From Pseudonocardia bannensis (GTDB taxonomy: Bacteria; Actinomycetota; Actinomycetes; Mycobacteriales; Pseudonocardiaceae), in NCBI RefSeq assembly GCF_012911875.1, contig NZ_JAAXKZ010000049.1, positions 1 to 39,251 on the forward strand: 39,251 nt of DNA, given 5' to 3'. The notes below the pieces were generated by a model. The model did not search any database. It was not told the DNA's origin and saw nothing but the letters and a program-made list of their open reading frames with translations. The translations under genes were made by a program, and so were the position numbers. Each line of letters begins with the position of its first letter. The stretch's first letter is position 1. Positions 14,849-25,707 of this stretch are shown here, piece after piece.

Positions 14849-16461
14849 ACGGGCGTCTCCTGCTGGCTGACCGCCTCGGACACCGGGGCCGTCGCGGCGA
14901 GGGCGCGCAGCCGGAACCGCTGGATCTTGCCGGTCGCGGTCTTCGGCAGCTCGGCGATCGGCAGCACGGCGCGGGGGCGCTTGAACGCCGCCAGCCCGGC
15001 TCGGCAGAACGCGATCACCTCGTCGGGATCGACGACCGCGCCGGGCCGGGGAACCACGTAGGCGACCGGCTTGTCCAGGCCGTCGGCGTCGGGCACCCCG
15101 ATCACGACCGCCTCGGCCACGGCCGGGTGCTCCAGCAACCGGGACTCGACCTCGGTCGGGCTGACCCAGATCCCGCCGACCTTGAGCACGTCATCGGCGC
15201 GGCCCAGGCAGGTGTAGGTGCCGTCGTCGTTGCGCACGTACTGGTCGCCGGTGCGCATCCACTCGCCGTGGAACACCGCCCGGTTGACGTCGGTGCGGCA
15301 CCAGTAGCCGGTGCAGATCGAGTCCCCGGAGATGAACAGCATCCCGGACTCGCCGGCCTCCTCGATCACCGTTCCGTCGGTACGCCGCAGCTCCACCTGG
15401 TAGCCGGGGACGGGCGTCCCCGAGCTGCCGGGGGTCACCGCACCGGGCCGGTTGGAGATGAAGATGTGCAGCGCCTCGGTGGAGCCGATGCCGTCGAGGA
15501 TCTCGATCCCGTAGCGGTCGCGGATGCCGTGGAACATCCGGGCGGGCAGGGTCTCCCCGGCCGACACGCCCTGCCGGACGGTCCTGAAGGCGGCCGGGTC
15601 CACGACGGAGCTGTCGGCGGCCAGCAGTGGGCCCCAGAAGCTGGGCACCGCGAAGAACAACGTGACGCCGTGCTCGGCGACCCGCGCGGCGTACAGGCCC
15701 GGACTCGGCCGCGAGGGTTCCAGCACCACCGACGCGCCGACCGAGAGCGGGAAGAACATCGAGTTGCCGATGCCGTAGGCGAAGAACAGCTTGGCCACCG
15801 AGAGGCACACGTCGTCGGGCCGCACCCGCAGCACCTGCCGGCCGTAGGTCTCGGCGACGTAGCGGATGTCGGCGTGCCGGTGCATCGCTCCCTTCGGCGT
15901 CCCCGTCGTCCCGGAGGTGTACAGCCACAGCGCGGGTGACTCGTCCCAGGTGGGGTAGGGGGCGGAGACCGGGCTCGCGGTACCCGCCTCGAGCAGCTGC
16001 TCCCAGGTCAGCGCGGTCACCCCGGCGCCCAGCGCCGCCGGGTCCGGGCCGTCGGGCCCGGTGAGCACGACGTGGCGCAGGTCGGGTGCCCCGGCCGCCG
16101 CGGTGTGCACCGCATCGCTGAACTGGTGGCTGCCCAGCAGGACCCGGGCCCGGGAGTCGGCGACCAGCTTGCCCATCTCGGCGCCGGTGAGCATCGTCGA
16201 CGACGGCACCGCGACGGCGCCGATGTACATCGTCGCGAGGATGCCGGTGAACAGTTCGACGTCGTCGACCATGCACAGCAGGACCCGCTCCTCGGGCCGT
16301 ACCCCGATCGCGCTCAGCCCGGCGGCCACGCGGCGGACCTCGGCCGCGAGCTCGCTGTAGGTCAGGGTGCCGCCGGGATGGCGGACGGCCACCCGGTCGG
16401 CATCGCCGGCGGTGACCCGGCGTTCGGTCAGGTACTCCGCAGCATTGAAGAGTTCGGTCAT
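14845..16461 (-). CDS. Benzoate-CoA ligase family protein
   Basis: This 538-residue adenylate-forming enzyme has the P-loop LYTSGTTGTPKGAMH near residues 178-192. The segment SVAKLFFAYGIGNS is characteristic of benzoate-CoA ligases. The adenylation motif appears as DGIGSTEALHIFIS, the hinge/motif region as RADDVLKVGGIWVSP, and the C-terminal catalytic Lys lies in PKTATGKIQR. It activates benzoate (or a substituted benzoate) to the CoA thioester with ATP, the entry step for BoxB. I chose ATG 16461 because AGGAG is eight bases upstream; ATG 16467 would have only two bases of spacing. It heads a minus-strand unit with the dehydrogenase and probably the GNAT gene. Confidence 0.92.
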   Translation of the reverse strand: MTELFNAAEYLTERRVTAGDADRVAVRHPGGTLTYSELAAEVRRVAAGLSAIGVRPEERVLLCMVDDVELFTGILATMYIGAVAVPSSTMLTGAEMGKLVADSRARVLLGSHQFSDAVHTAAAGAPDLRHVVLTGPDGPDPAALGAGVTALTWEQLLEAGTASPVSAPYPTWDESPALWLYTSGTTGTPKGAMHRHADIRYVAETYGRQVLRVRPDDVCLSVAKLFFAYGIGNSMFFPLSVGASVVLEPSRPSPGLYAARVAEHGVTLFFAVPSFWGPLLAADSSVVDPAAFRTVRQGVSAGETLPARMFHGIRDRYGIEILDGIGSTEALHIFISNRPGAVTPGSSGTPVPGYQVELRRTDGTVIEEAGESGMLFISGDSICTGYWCRTDVNRAVFHGEWMRTGDQYVRNDDGTYTCLGRADDVLKVGGIWVSPTEVESRLLEHPAVAEAVVIGVPDADGLDKPVAYVVPRPGAVVDPDEVIAFCRAGLAAFKRPRAVLPIAELPKTATGKIQRFRLRALAATAPVSEAVSQQETPV

Positions 16462-16760
16462 GAACATGGCTCCTGTGCCGTCCGGGGTGCCCGAACTCTA
16501 CTGCTTGATCACGGCGCGTCAACGATTCGTAGAAGATCAATCGGCGGATCGGACGGGCCCACCCGGAGACCTCCGGATGGGTTGACCCGAAGGCGTACCG
16601 ATCTTCCGAAGCTATGCGCATGCTGATATGAACACCGTGGAGTGGCGCGGCACACATTGTCGGACCGCGCTCCACCGATCGAAGTCGAACCGGGCGTCCG
16701 ACCGGCTCCCCGGCCGGTGCAGGCGATCCCGGGCGTTCAATGTTCAAGGGAGAACAGAGC
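16462..16760. promoter_or_regulatory. Divergent intergenic region: ligase promoter and alcohol dehydrogenase leader
   Basis: On the minus strand a complete promoter is visible: TTGACG (16522-16517), a 16-base spacer and TAGAGT (16500-16495), giving a leader of about 27 bases before the ligase ATG. TTCTAC (16534-16529) lies just upstream of the -35 and is 27 bases from GTAGAG (16501-16496), as in the boxC promoter. TTGATC (16505-16510) and GATCAA (16535-16540) form another inverted repeat over the promoter. The half nearer the alcohol dehydrogenase (16541-16760) holds no gene I can support and no clear promoter. A ribosome site GGGAG is at 16748-16752. Confidence 0.6.
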
Positions 16761-17885
16761 ATGCTGACTCGTGGGGCGATCGTCCGTCAGGCACCTGGCA
16801 AGTACGAGGTCGTGGACCTGGAGGTCGACGACCCGCGTCCGGGCGAGATCCAGGTCAAGATGGTGGCGTCGGGTTTATGCCACTCGGACGACCACATCGC
16901 GACGGGCGACATCCCGGTCGGCGTCTACCCCTTCGCCGGCGGCCACGAGGGCGCCGGCATCGTCACCAAGGCCGGTGAGAACACGAAGGGCATCAAGGAG
17001 GGCGACCACGTCGTCTTCTCGTTCCTGCCCGCCTGCGGGCACTGCCGCTGGTGCGCGTCGGGCATGCAGAACCTCTGCGACCTCGGTGCCGGCCTGCTCG
17101 CCGGGTCGCGCTGGGGAGACCCGACCGACTTCCGGCTCAAGCTGACCGACGGCACCCCGGTCGGCCAGATGTGCGGCATCTCGACCTTCCTCGAGACCAC
17201 CACCGTGTCGGCCGACTCCGCGGTGAAGGTCGACGACGACATCCCGCTCGACAAGGCCTGCCTCGTCGGCTGCGGCGTCGGCACCGGCTGGGGGTCGGCG
17301 GTGAACTCCGCAGGGGTGCAGCCCGGCGACACGGTGATCGTCATGGGCATCGGCGGCATCGGCATCAACGCCGTGCAGGGTGCCGCGCACGCCGGCGCGT
17401 CGAACGTCATCGCCGTCGACCCGATCGCGTTCAAGCGCGAGAAGGCGCAGGAGCTCGGCGCCACCCACGCGGTCGAGACGATGGAGGAGGCCATCGAGCT
17501 GGCTCAGCAGTTCACCAACGGCCAGGGCGCGGACTCCTCGATCGTCACCACCGGAGTGGTCAAGCCCGAGCACGTGCAACAGGCGTTCGCCGCGATCCGC
17601 AAGGCCGGCACCTGCGTGGTGACCGCGCTGGGCGACATCACCGAGGTCGGGCTGCCGATCGCGCTGTCGGAGCTGACCCTGTTCCAGAAGCGACTCCAGG
17701 GCGCGATGTTCGGCGCCTCGAACCCGAACTGGGACATCAAGCGCCAGCTGCAGCTCTACCGCGAGGGCGTGCTCAAGCTCGACGAGCTGGTCACCAGGAC
17801 CTATACCCTCGACGAGATCCAGCAGGGCTACCAGGACATGCACGACGGCAAGAACATCCGCGGCGTCATCGTCTACGACAGCTGA
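16761..17885 (+). CDS. NDMA-dependent (mycofactocin-type) alcohol dehydrogenase
   Basis: This 374-residue zinc-dependent medium-chain dehydrogenase of the NDMA-dependent group holds NAD tightly and reoxidises it through an external carrier, mycofactocin in known actinobacterial cases. Catalytic zinc ligands are C40, H62 and C171 with E63. The structural zinc is held by C92, C95, C98 and C106. The Rossmann motif GIGGIG is at 197-202. ATG 16761 has GGGAG eight bases upstream; a longer open start has no ribosome site. It is divergent from the benzoate-CoA ligase, so oxidation of an aromatic alcohol feeding benzoate is plausible. No mycofactocin biosynthesis genes are in the window. Confidence 0.88.
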   Translation: MLTRGAIVRQAPGKYEVVDLEVDDPRPGEIQVKMVASGLCHSDDHIATGDIPVGVYPFAGGHEGAGIVTKAGENTKGIKEGDHVVFSFLPACGHCRWCASGMQNLCDLGAGLLAGSRWGDPTDFRLKLTDGTPVGQMCGISTFLETTTVSADSAVKVDDDIPLDKACLVGCGVGTGWGSAVNSAGVQPGDTVIVMGIGGIGINAVQGAAHAGASNVIAVDPIAFKREKAQELGATHAVETMEEAIELAQQFTNGQGADSSIVTTGVVKPEHVQQAFAAIRKAGTCVVTALGDITEVGLPIALSELTLFQKRLQGAMFGASNPNWDIKRQLQLYREGVLKLDELVTRTYTLDEIQQGYQDMHDGKNIRGVIVYDS

Positions 17886-17914
17886 TCCCTGCTGATCGAC
17901 CACTGATCGCCGAC

Positions 17915-17949
17915 TCGGCGGGGTGGGCCGGACCGGTCCACCCCGCCGA
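17915..17949 (+). terminator. Hairpin between alcohol dehydrogenase and MoxR-VWA gene
   Basis: A 15-base-pair GC-rich stem (17915-17929 with 17935-17949, one G-T pair) has a five-base loop and lies 29 bases after the dehydrogenase stop. There is no T-run. It may end the dehydrogenase transcript or set the ratio with the next gene. Confidence 0.6.
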
Positions 17950-17972
17950 CGTGCGTCCTCACAGGAGCATCC

Positions 17973-19832
17973 GTGACGCCCAGGCCCCCGGCCACCGCCA
18001 CGCCGCCGCCCATCGTCGGCCTGCGCCGCGAGCGCGAGGTGCTGACCGTCGCGCTGGCGACCGGGCGCCACGTCGTCATCGAGGGCCCGCCGGGCACCGG
18101 GAAGTCGACACTGCTGCGCTCGATCGCCCGCGACGCCCACCAGGACGTCGTGTTCGTCGAGGGCAACGCCGAGCTGACGCCGGCCCGCCTGATCGGCGCG
18201 TTCGACCCGTCGCAGGTGCTGGTCGACGGCTACCAGCCGGCCAGTTTCGTCGACGGGCCGCTGCTCACCGCAATGCGCGGCGGCGGGCTGCTCTACCTCG
18301 AGGAGCTCAACCGCGTCCCCGAGGAGACCCTCAACGTCCTCATCACCGTGCTCACCGAGGGCGAGATCGCCGTCCCGCGGCTGGGCACCGTGCACGCCGG
18401 CGCGCGGTTCCGCCTCATCGCCGCGATGAACCCGTTCGACGCCATCGGCACCGCCCGGGTCAGCCAGGCCATCGCCGACCGCATGTGCCGGGTCGTCCTC
18501 GGCTACCAGGACGAACCGTCCGAGCGCCTCATCACCTCGTCGGTGAGCGGCCTCGACGGCCGGGTCGTCGAGCTCGCGGTGGCTCTGACCCGGGCGACCC
18601 GGGAGCACCGCGACGTGCGCATGGGCTCGTCGGTGCGCGGGGCCATCGACCTCGCGCTGGTGCTCACCGGGCTCGGCGAGCTGCGCGGCGAGTCCCCGCT
18701 GGGGCGCGAGACCGCGCGCGATGCCGCGTACGCCGCGCTGTCGGGTCGCATCCGGATCGCCGACGGGGTGGACCGCACCCCGGAATCGGTGATCGACGAG
18801 CTGCTGGACCGCTTCTGGCCTGCCGACGAACCCGAACCGGTCAACCCCGACGACGACGCGGACGGCCCGGGAAAAGCTGACGGCCTGCCGCCACCCGCGG
18901 CAGGCTTCCAACCCCGGCAGCGCCCGGGCCGCGAGCAGGCCGGCCGCACGCAGGGCCGCCAGCAGCTCGCGGCGCGCCATGAGCACTTCGAGGAGGTCTC
19001 ACCCGAGCTGGGTGAACTCGACGCGGAGGCGTTCGACGCCGTGCTCGCCCAGGACCCGGAGGCGGCCGCCGCGCTACTCGCCGACCTGGCCGTGGCCACC
19101 GACGTGCAGCTGCGTGCCGCGGCCCGCCGGTTGGCCGGGCGGGTGTTCATCCAGCTCGGCAAGGTAGGGCCGGCGAAGGCGCGCGGGACGCGACGGCTCG
19201 GGCCCGCGCGCAACGGTGAGGGCGACCTCGACCTCGACCGCACCCTCGACCGTTGGGATCCGGGTCTCTCCGGCCGCCCGGCGCCGGAGGACCTCGTCAC
19301 CCGCAGCTGGACGGCGCACCGCCGGGCGATCTGCCTCGTGGTGGACATGAGCGGCTCCATGCAGGGGCTGGCCGTGGCGCTGGCGGCGGTGGCCGCGTCG
19401 GGTGTCGTGCTGGCCGCGGAGGAGGGCGGGTCCAAGCTCGAGCCCGCGGTGCTGGCGTTCAGTGCCGGGGTGAAGGTGCTGCAGCCCCAGGGGGTGCGCC
19501 GGCCGCCGGAGGATCTGATCGCCGAGCTCGTCGCGCTGCGCGGGCACGGCACGACGGACCTCGCCGCAGGCCTGCGGGAGGCGAGCACGCAGCTCGCCGG
19601 CGCGGTGGCCGACGAGCGGATGGTCGTGCTGCTGTCGGACTGCCTGCACACCGCGGGCGACGACCCGATGACCGCGCTCGGCGGGATCGACCGGCTGCAC
19701 GTGCTGTGTCCCCTGCCGGACGCCGGCGCGGAGGCCGCCGCCGCGGCGCTCGCCGCGCGCGGCGGGGGGATCAGCCAGCCGGTGCGGCGGCTGGCGGAGG
19801 TGGGGCCTGCCCTGACCCGGGTGCTCGGCTGA
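17973..19832 (+). CDS. Single-chain MoxR AAA+ ATPase/VWA fusion protein
   Basis: This 619-residue protein joins the two partners that are usually separate genes. Residues about 1-290 form a MoxR/CbbQ-like AAA+ module with Walker A GPPGTGKS at 38-45 and Walker B LLYLEELN at 106-113, followed by the sensor segment LIAAMNPFD. A charged, Pro/Arg/Gln-rich linker (about 290-340) leads to a middle helical region. The VWA domain has the metal site DMSGSM at 458-463, GTTDL, and LLSDCLH. GTG 17973 has AGGAG five bases upstream. It follows the NDMA-dependent dehydrogenase on the same strand, so it may remodel or assemble that enzyme or an associated complex, but no function is known to me. It is distinct from the CoxD/CoxE pair at 6750-8809. 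Confidence 0.85.
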   Translation: MTPRPPATATPPPIVGLRREREVLTVALATGRHVVIEGPPGTGKSTLLRSIARDAHQDVVFVEGNAELTPARLIGAFDPSQVLVDGYQPASFVDGPLLTAMRGGGLLYLEELNRVPEETLNVLITVLTEGEIAVPRLGTVHAGARFRLIAAMNPFDAIGTARVSQAIADRMCRVVLGYQDEPSERLITSSVSGLDGRVVELAVALTRATREHRDVRMGSSVRGAIDLALVLTGLGELRGESPLGRETARDAAYAALSGRIRIADGVDRTPESVIDELLDRFWPADEPEPVNPDDDADGPGKADGLPPPAAGFQPRQRPGREQAGRTQGRQQLAARHEHFEEVSPELGELDAEAFDAVLAQDPEAAAALLADLAVATDVQLRAAARRLAGRVFIQLGKVGPAKARGTRRLGPARNGEGDLDLDRTLDRWDPGLSGRPAPEDLVTRSWTAHRRAICLVVDMSGSMQGLAVALAAVAASGVVLAAEEGGSKLEPAVLAFSAGVKVLQPQGVRRPPEDLIAELVALRGHGTTDLAAGLREASTQLAGAVADERMVVLLSDCLHTAGDDPMTALGGIDRLHVLCPLPDAGAEAAAAALAARGGGISQPVRRLAEVGPALTRVLG

Positions 19833-19850
19833 GGGGCGCCTGCGCGCCGA

Positions 19851-19856
19851 TAGAGT
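19851..19856 (+). promoter_or_regulatory. -10 box TAGAGT of a probable leaderless transcript
   Basis: TAGAGT ends six bases before GTG 19863, where a transcript would begin at or next to the start codon. No ribosome site is seen. Confidence 0.55.
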
Positions 19857-19862
19857 CGTCGC

Positions 19863-20672
19863 GTGGGGACCATCGTCAGCTTCCACGCCCATCCCGACGA
19901 CGAGTCGATCAGCGCCGGGGGGACCCTTGCCCGGGCCGCGTCCGAGGGCCACCGCGTCGTCATCGTCTTCGCGACCCGTGGGGAGCTCGGCGAGCCCGTG
20001 TCCGGCGTGCTCGACGACGGCGAACAGCTGTCGCTGCGGCGCTCGGCCGAGTGCTACGCCTCGGCGGAGGCCCTCGGCGCGGCCCGCGTCGAGTTCCTCG
20101 GGTACACCGACTCCGGGATGATGGGCCGGCCCACCAACGACGCGCCGTACTCGTTCTGGCAGGCGAAGGTGGAGCACGCCGCGCGGCGGCTGGCCGTGAT
20201 CCTCGACGAGGAGGAGCCGGACGTCCTCACGACCTACGACGACAACGGCGTCTACGGGCACCCGGACCACATCCAGGTGCACCGGGTCGGCAAGCGGGCG
20301 GCGGAGCTGAGCGGCGTTCCGGTGGTCGCCCAGGGCACGGTCAACCGCGACTGGATGGTGCGCGGGATGGCCGGGCTGGCCAAGTCCGGGGAGATGCCCG
20401 AGGGCTGGGAGCCGCCGCGCATGGACGTGCCGAACTTCGGCAAGCCGGAGTCGGAGATCACCCACCGGGTCGACGCGGTGGACTTCGTCGAGGCCAAGCG
20501 GGCTTCGATGCGCGCGCACGCCAGCCAGATGGGCCCCGATCACTTCATGCTGACGATGCCGGAGCCCATGTTCGCGATGGGCATGGGCTCCGAGTTCTAC
20601 GTCGTCGATCCCGTGCCCAGCCCGGCTGCCGCCCCCGATCTCTTCCTGGACCTGTTCACGCCGCTGCATTGA
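19863..20672 (+). CDS. PIG-L family zinc-dependent N-deacetylase (MshB/Mca-like)
   Basis: This 269-residue LmbE/PIG-L family hydrolase has the zinc motif AHPDDE at residues 9-14 and a second ligand in YGHPDHIQVH near 139-148. Family members deacetylate GlcNAc-containing substrates; in actinobacteria MshB and Mca act in mycothiol synthesis and mycothiol-conjugate detoxification. The C-terminal part is rich in Met/Phe and ends in a short hydrophobic tail. It is somewhat shorter than typical Mca, so the exact role (mycothiol S-conjugate amidase or another sugar deacetylase) is left open. The start GTG 19863 is given by the nearby -10 box and the conserved N-terminus. Its 3' end is overlapped by 17 bases by the abnormal fetB reading frame on the other strand. 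Confidence 0.85.
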   Translation: MGTIVSFHAHPDDESISAGGTLARAASEGHRVVIVFATRGELGEPVSGVLDDGEQLSLRRSAECYASAEALGAARVEFLGYTDSGMMGRPTNDAPYSFWQAKVEHAARRLAVILDEEEPDVLTTYDDNGVYGHPDHIQVHRVGKRAAELSGVPVVAQGTVNRDWMVRGMAGLAKSGEMPEGWEPPRMDVPNFGKPESEITHRVDAVDFVEAKRASMRAHASQMGPDHFMLTMPEPMFAMGMGSEFYVVDPVPSPAAAPDLFLDLFTPLH

Positions 20673-21717
20673 GCACGGTGCCGCCCCGGCGGCCGATAGT
20701 CCGATGATCATGATGCGGACGGTGCGAGCCCCTCTCCAGGCGTGGCTCGTCGACGATGGCGCCGTCCCGCGTCGACATCACCGGGCCGGTGCAGGTGGTC
20801 CACGACGCCCACGGCGGGCCGGTGGCGATGCCGGTGTCGCCGTTCGACGAGGTGAGCCTGGTGGTGATCGGTCCCGGGGGAGTCGATGCCGGACTCGACG
20901 GGCGCCGGGTGCCCCTGCGCCGAGACCTGGTGGTCGAACCCTGCCCGTGGCTGGACGGGATCGTCCGCAGCGCCGCCCCGCGCTCCCGGGTTCCGTGGCG
21001 CTCGGGTGACGCACGCGCTGCCACCGCGACGGTCTCCACGGCGAGCAGCAGCACCAGGACCAGCACCTGCACGACCCCGGGCTGCAGCGGCGTCGCCCCG
21101 CCCAGGAGCATCCCGACGAACGCGCCCGGCAGTGCGACGAGTCCGACGGTCCGCGTCTGGTCCAGCGCCGGGGCCATCGCCTGCGCCGCGGTCGGCCAGG
21201 CGATCTCGATCGCCGCGTCGCGGTCCGGGAACTCCGGCGACAACGCCGCCTCCACCTCGCCGCGCCGGGTCGTCAGCTCGTCGAGCGCACGGCGCCCGGC
21301 CGGTGAGGTGGCGGTCATCGCGCCGCCGATCATGATGCCGGCCATCGGGATGATCGCGATCCCGTCGGCCGGTACGACGCCCGCCGCGCCCAGCCCTGCG
21401 GTCATCGGCAGCGGCGCCGGCGCCACCGGCAGCGCGGCCCACCACCCGCTGCGGTTCCGCGTGATGCGGCGCGCGGATGTGAGGGCTGCCACGCCGACCA
21501 TCAGCGCGACGAAGCCGGCGCTCGCCCCGGCCGGCCCGACGATCGCCCCGAGCAGGGCCGACACCGCGCCCAGCTGCAGCACCGCACGCCCGGCGGCCAG
21601 CGGCGTCGCGCGCGCCGTCCCGAGCCGCACCCAGACCGCGATCACGGCCCCGACCAGCACCGCGGTCGCGAGAGTGATCCAGAGGACGGGGCCGAGAACG
21701 ATGTTGGGTGAACCCAC
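20656..21717 (-). CDS. fetB: FetB/UPF0014-type ABC transporter permease with abnormal C-terminal extension
   Basis: Residues 1 to about 240 match the UPF0014/FetB permease family (E. coli FetB, about 260 residues, works with the ATPase FetA in iron export). There are several hydrophobic segments ([31 protein letters not shown]) and a conserved core ([19 protein letters not shown]). After the last membrane segment near residue 235 the frame has no stop and runs on about 115 more residues. That part is rich in Ser/Thr/Arg/Pro, unlike a membrane protein, and ends inside the deacetylase gene. The real C-terminus and stop appear lost, or the assembly has a frameshift near 21,000. No fetA is adjacent. 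GTG 21717 is the start and ctaD is divergent. Confidence 0.7.
   Translation of the reverse strand: MGSPNIVLGPVLWITLATAVLVGAVIAVWVRLGTARATPLAAGRAVLQLGAVSALLGAIVGPAGASAGFVALMVGVAALTSARRITRNRSGWWAALPVAPAPLPMTAGLGAAGVVPADGIAIIPMAGIMIGGAMTATSPAGRRALDELTTRRGEVEAALSPEFPDRDAAIEIAWPTAAQAMAPALDQTRTVGLVALPGAFVGMLLGGATPLQPGVVQVLVLVLLLAVETVAVAARASPERHGTRERGAALRTIPSSHGQGSTTRSRRRGTRRPSSPASTPPGPITTRLTSSNGDTGIATGPPWASWTTCTGPVMSTRDGAIVDEPRLERGSHRPHHDHRTIGRRGGTVLNAAA
20704..21009 (+). pseudogene. Possible remnant of a plus-strand gene, family not recognised
   Basis: On the plus strand the frame from 20756 reads like real protein for about 80 residues, with [15 protein letters not shown] and [15 protein letters not shown], rich in Val/Asp/Gly. 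It then passes into the antisense of the fetB permease without a stop. Upstream, the frame from 20704 gives [19 protein letters not shown], which would join it after a one-base shift near 20,765; that same frame ends with TGA at 21007-21009. I read this as a short gene that is broken or frame-shifted and runs into fetB, or as a sequencing error. I do not recognise a family. Confidence 0.35.
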
Positions 21718-21861
21718 GTGGTCGTTCTACTCTCCGTAGAGCACAATACTGGCGCAGACGGTCCCGGCCTCGGCCACGACCATCACCCCGGGACGCCCCC
21801 GGCAGTCTGCGGAGATAGAGTCCGGGCCTGCCCCACCACGAAGGCCAGTGCAGGAGGCACA
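21718..21861. promoter_or_regulatory. Divergent fetB/ctaD promoter region
   Basis: A ctaD -10 box TAGAGT is at 21816-21821, followed by a leader of roughly 35 bases with AGGAGG at 21852-21857. On the minus strand TATTGT (near 21751-21746) is a possible -10 for fetB. TTCTAC (21725-21730) and GTAGAG (21736-21741) form a short inverted repeat with a five-base gap. Confidence 0.4.
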
Positions 21862-25656
<3,795 letters not shown>

Positions 25657-25707
25657 CCCGCGGACGGTCCTGGGTCCCGGGTGGACAGGCCACGGGTCCC
25701 GGCGTGA

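Noticed and set aside
16628..16978. Small plus-strand open frame between the ligase and the alcohol dehydrogenase
   Set aside because: It runs out of frame into the dehydrogenase gene, has shadow-type Arg/Gly-rich composition and no ribosome site.
21725..21741. TTCTAC/GTAGAG inverted repeat between fetB and ctaD as a third copy of the box operator
   Set aside because: The gap is five bases, not 27, and neither gene belongs to aromatic degradation, so the match is probably chance.
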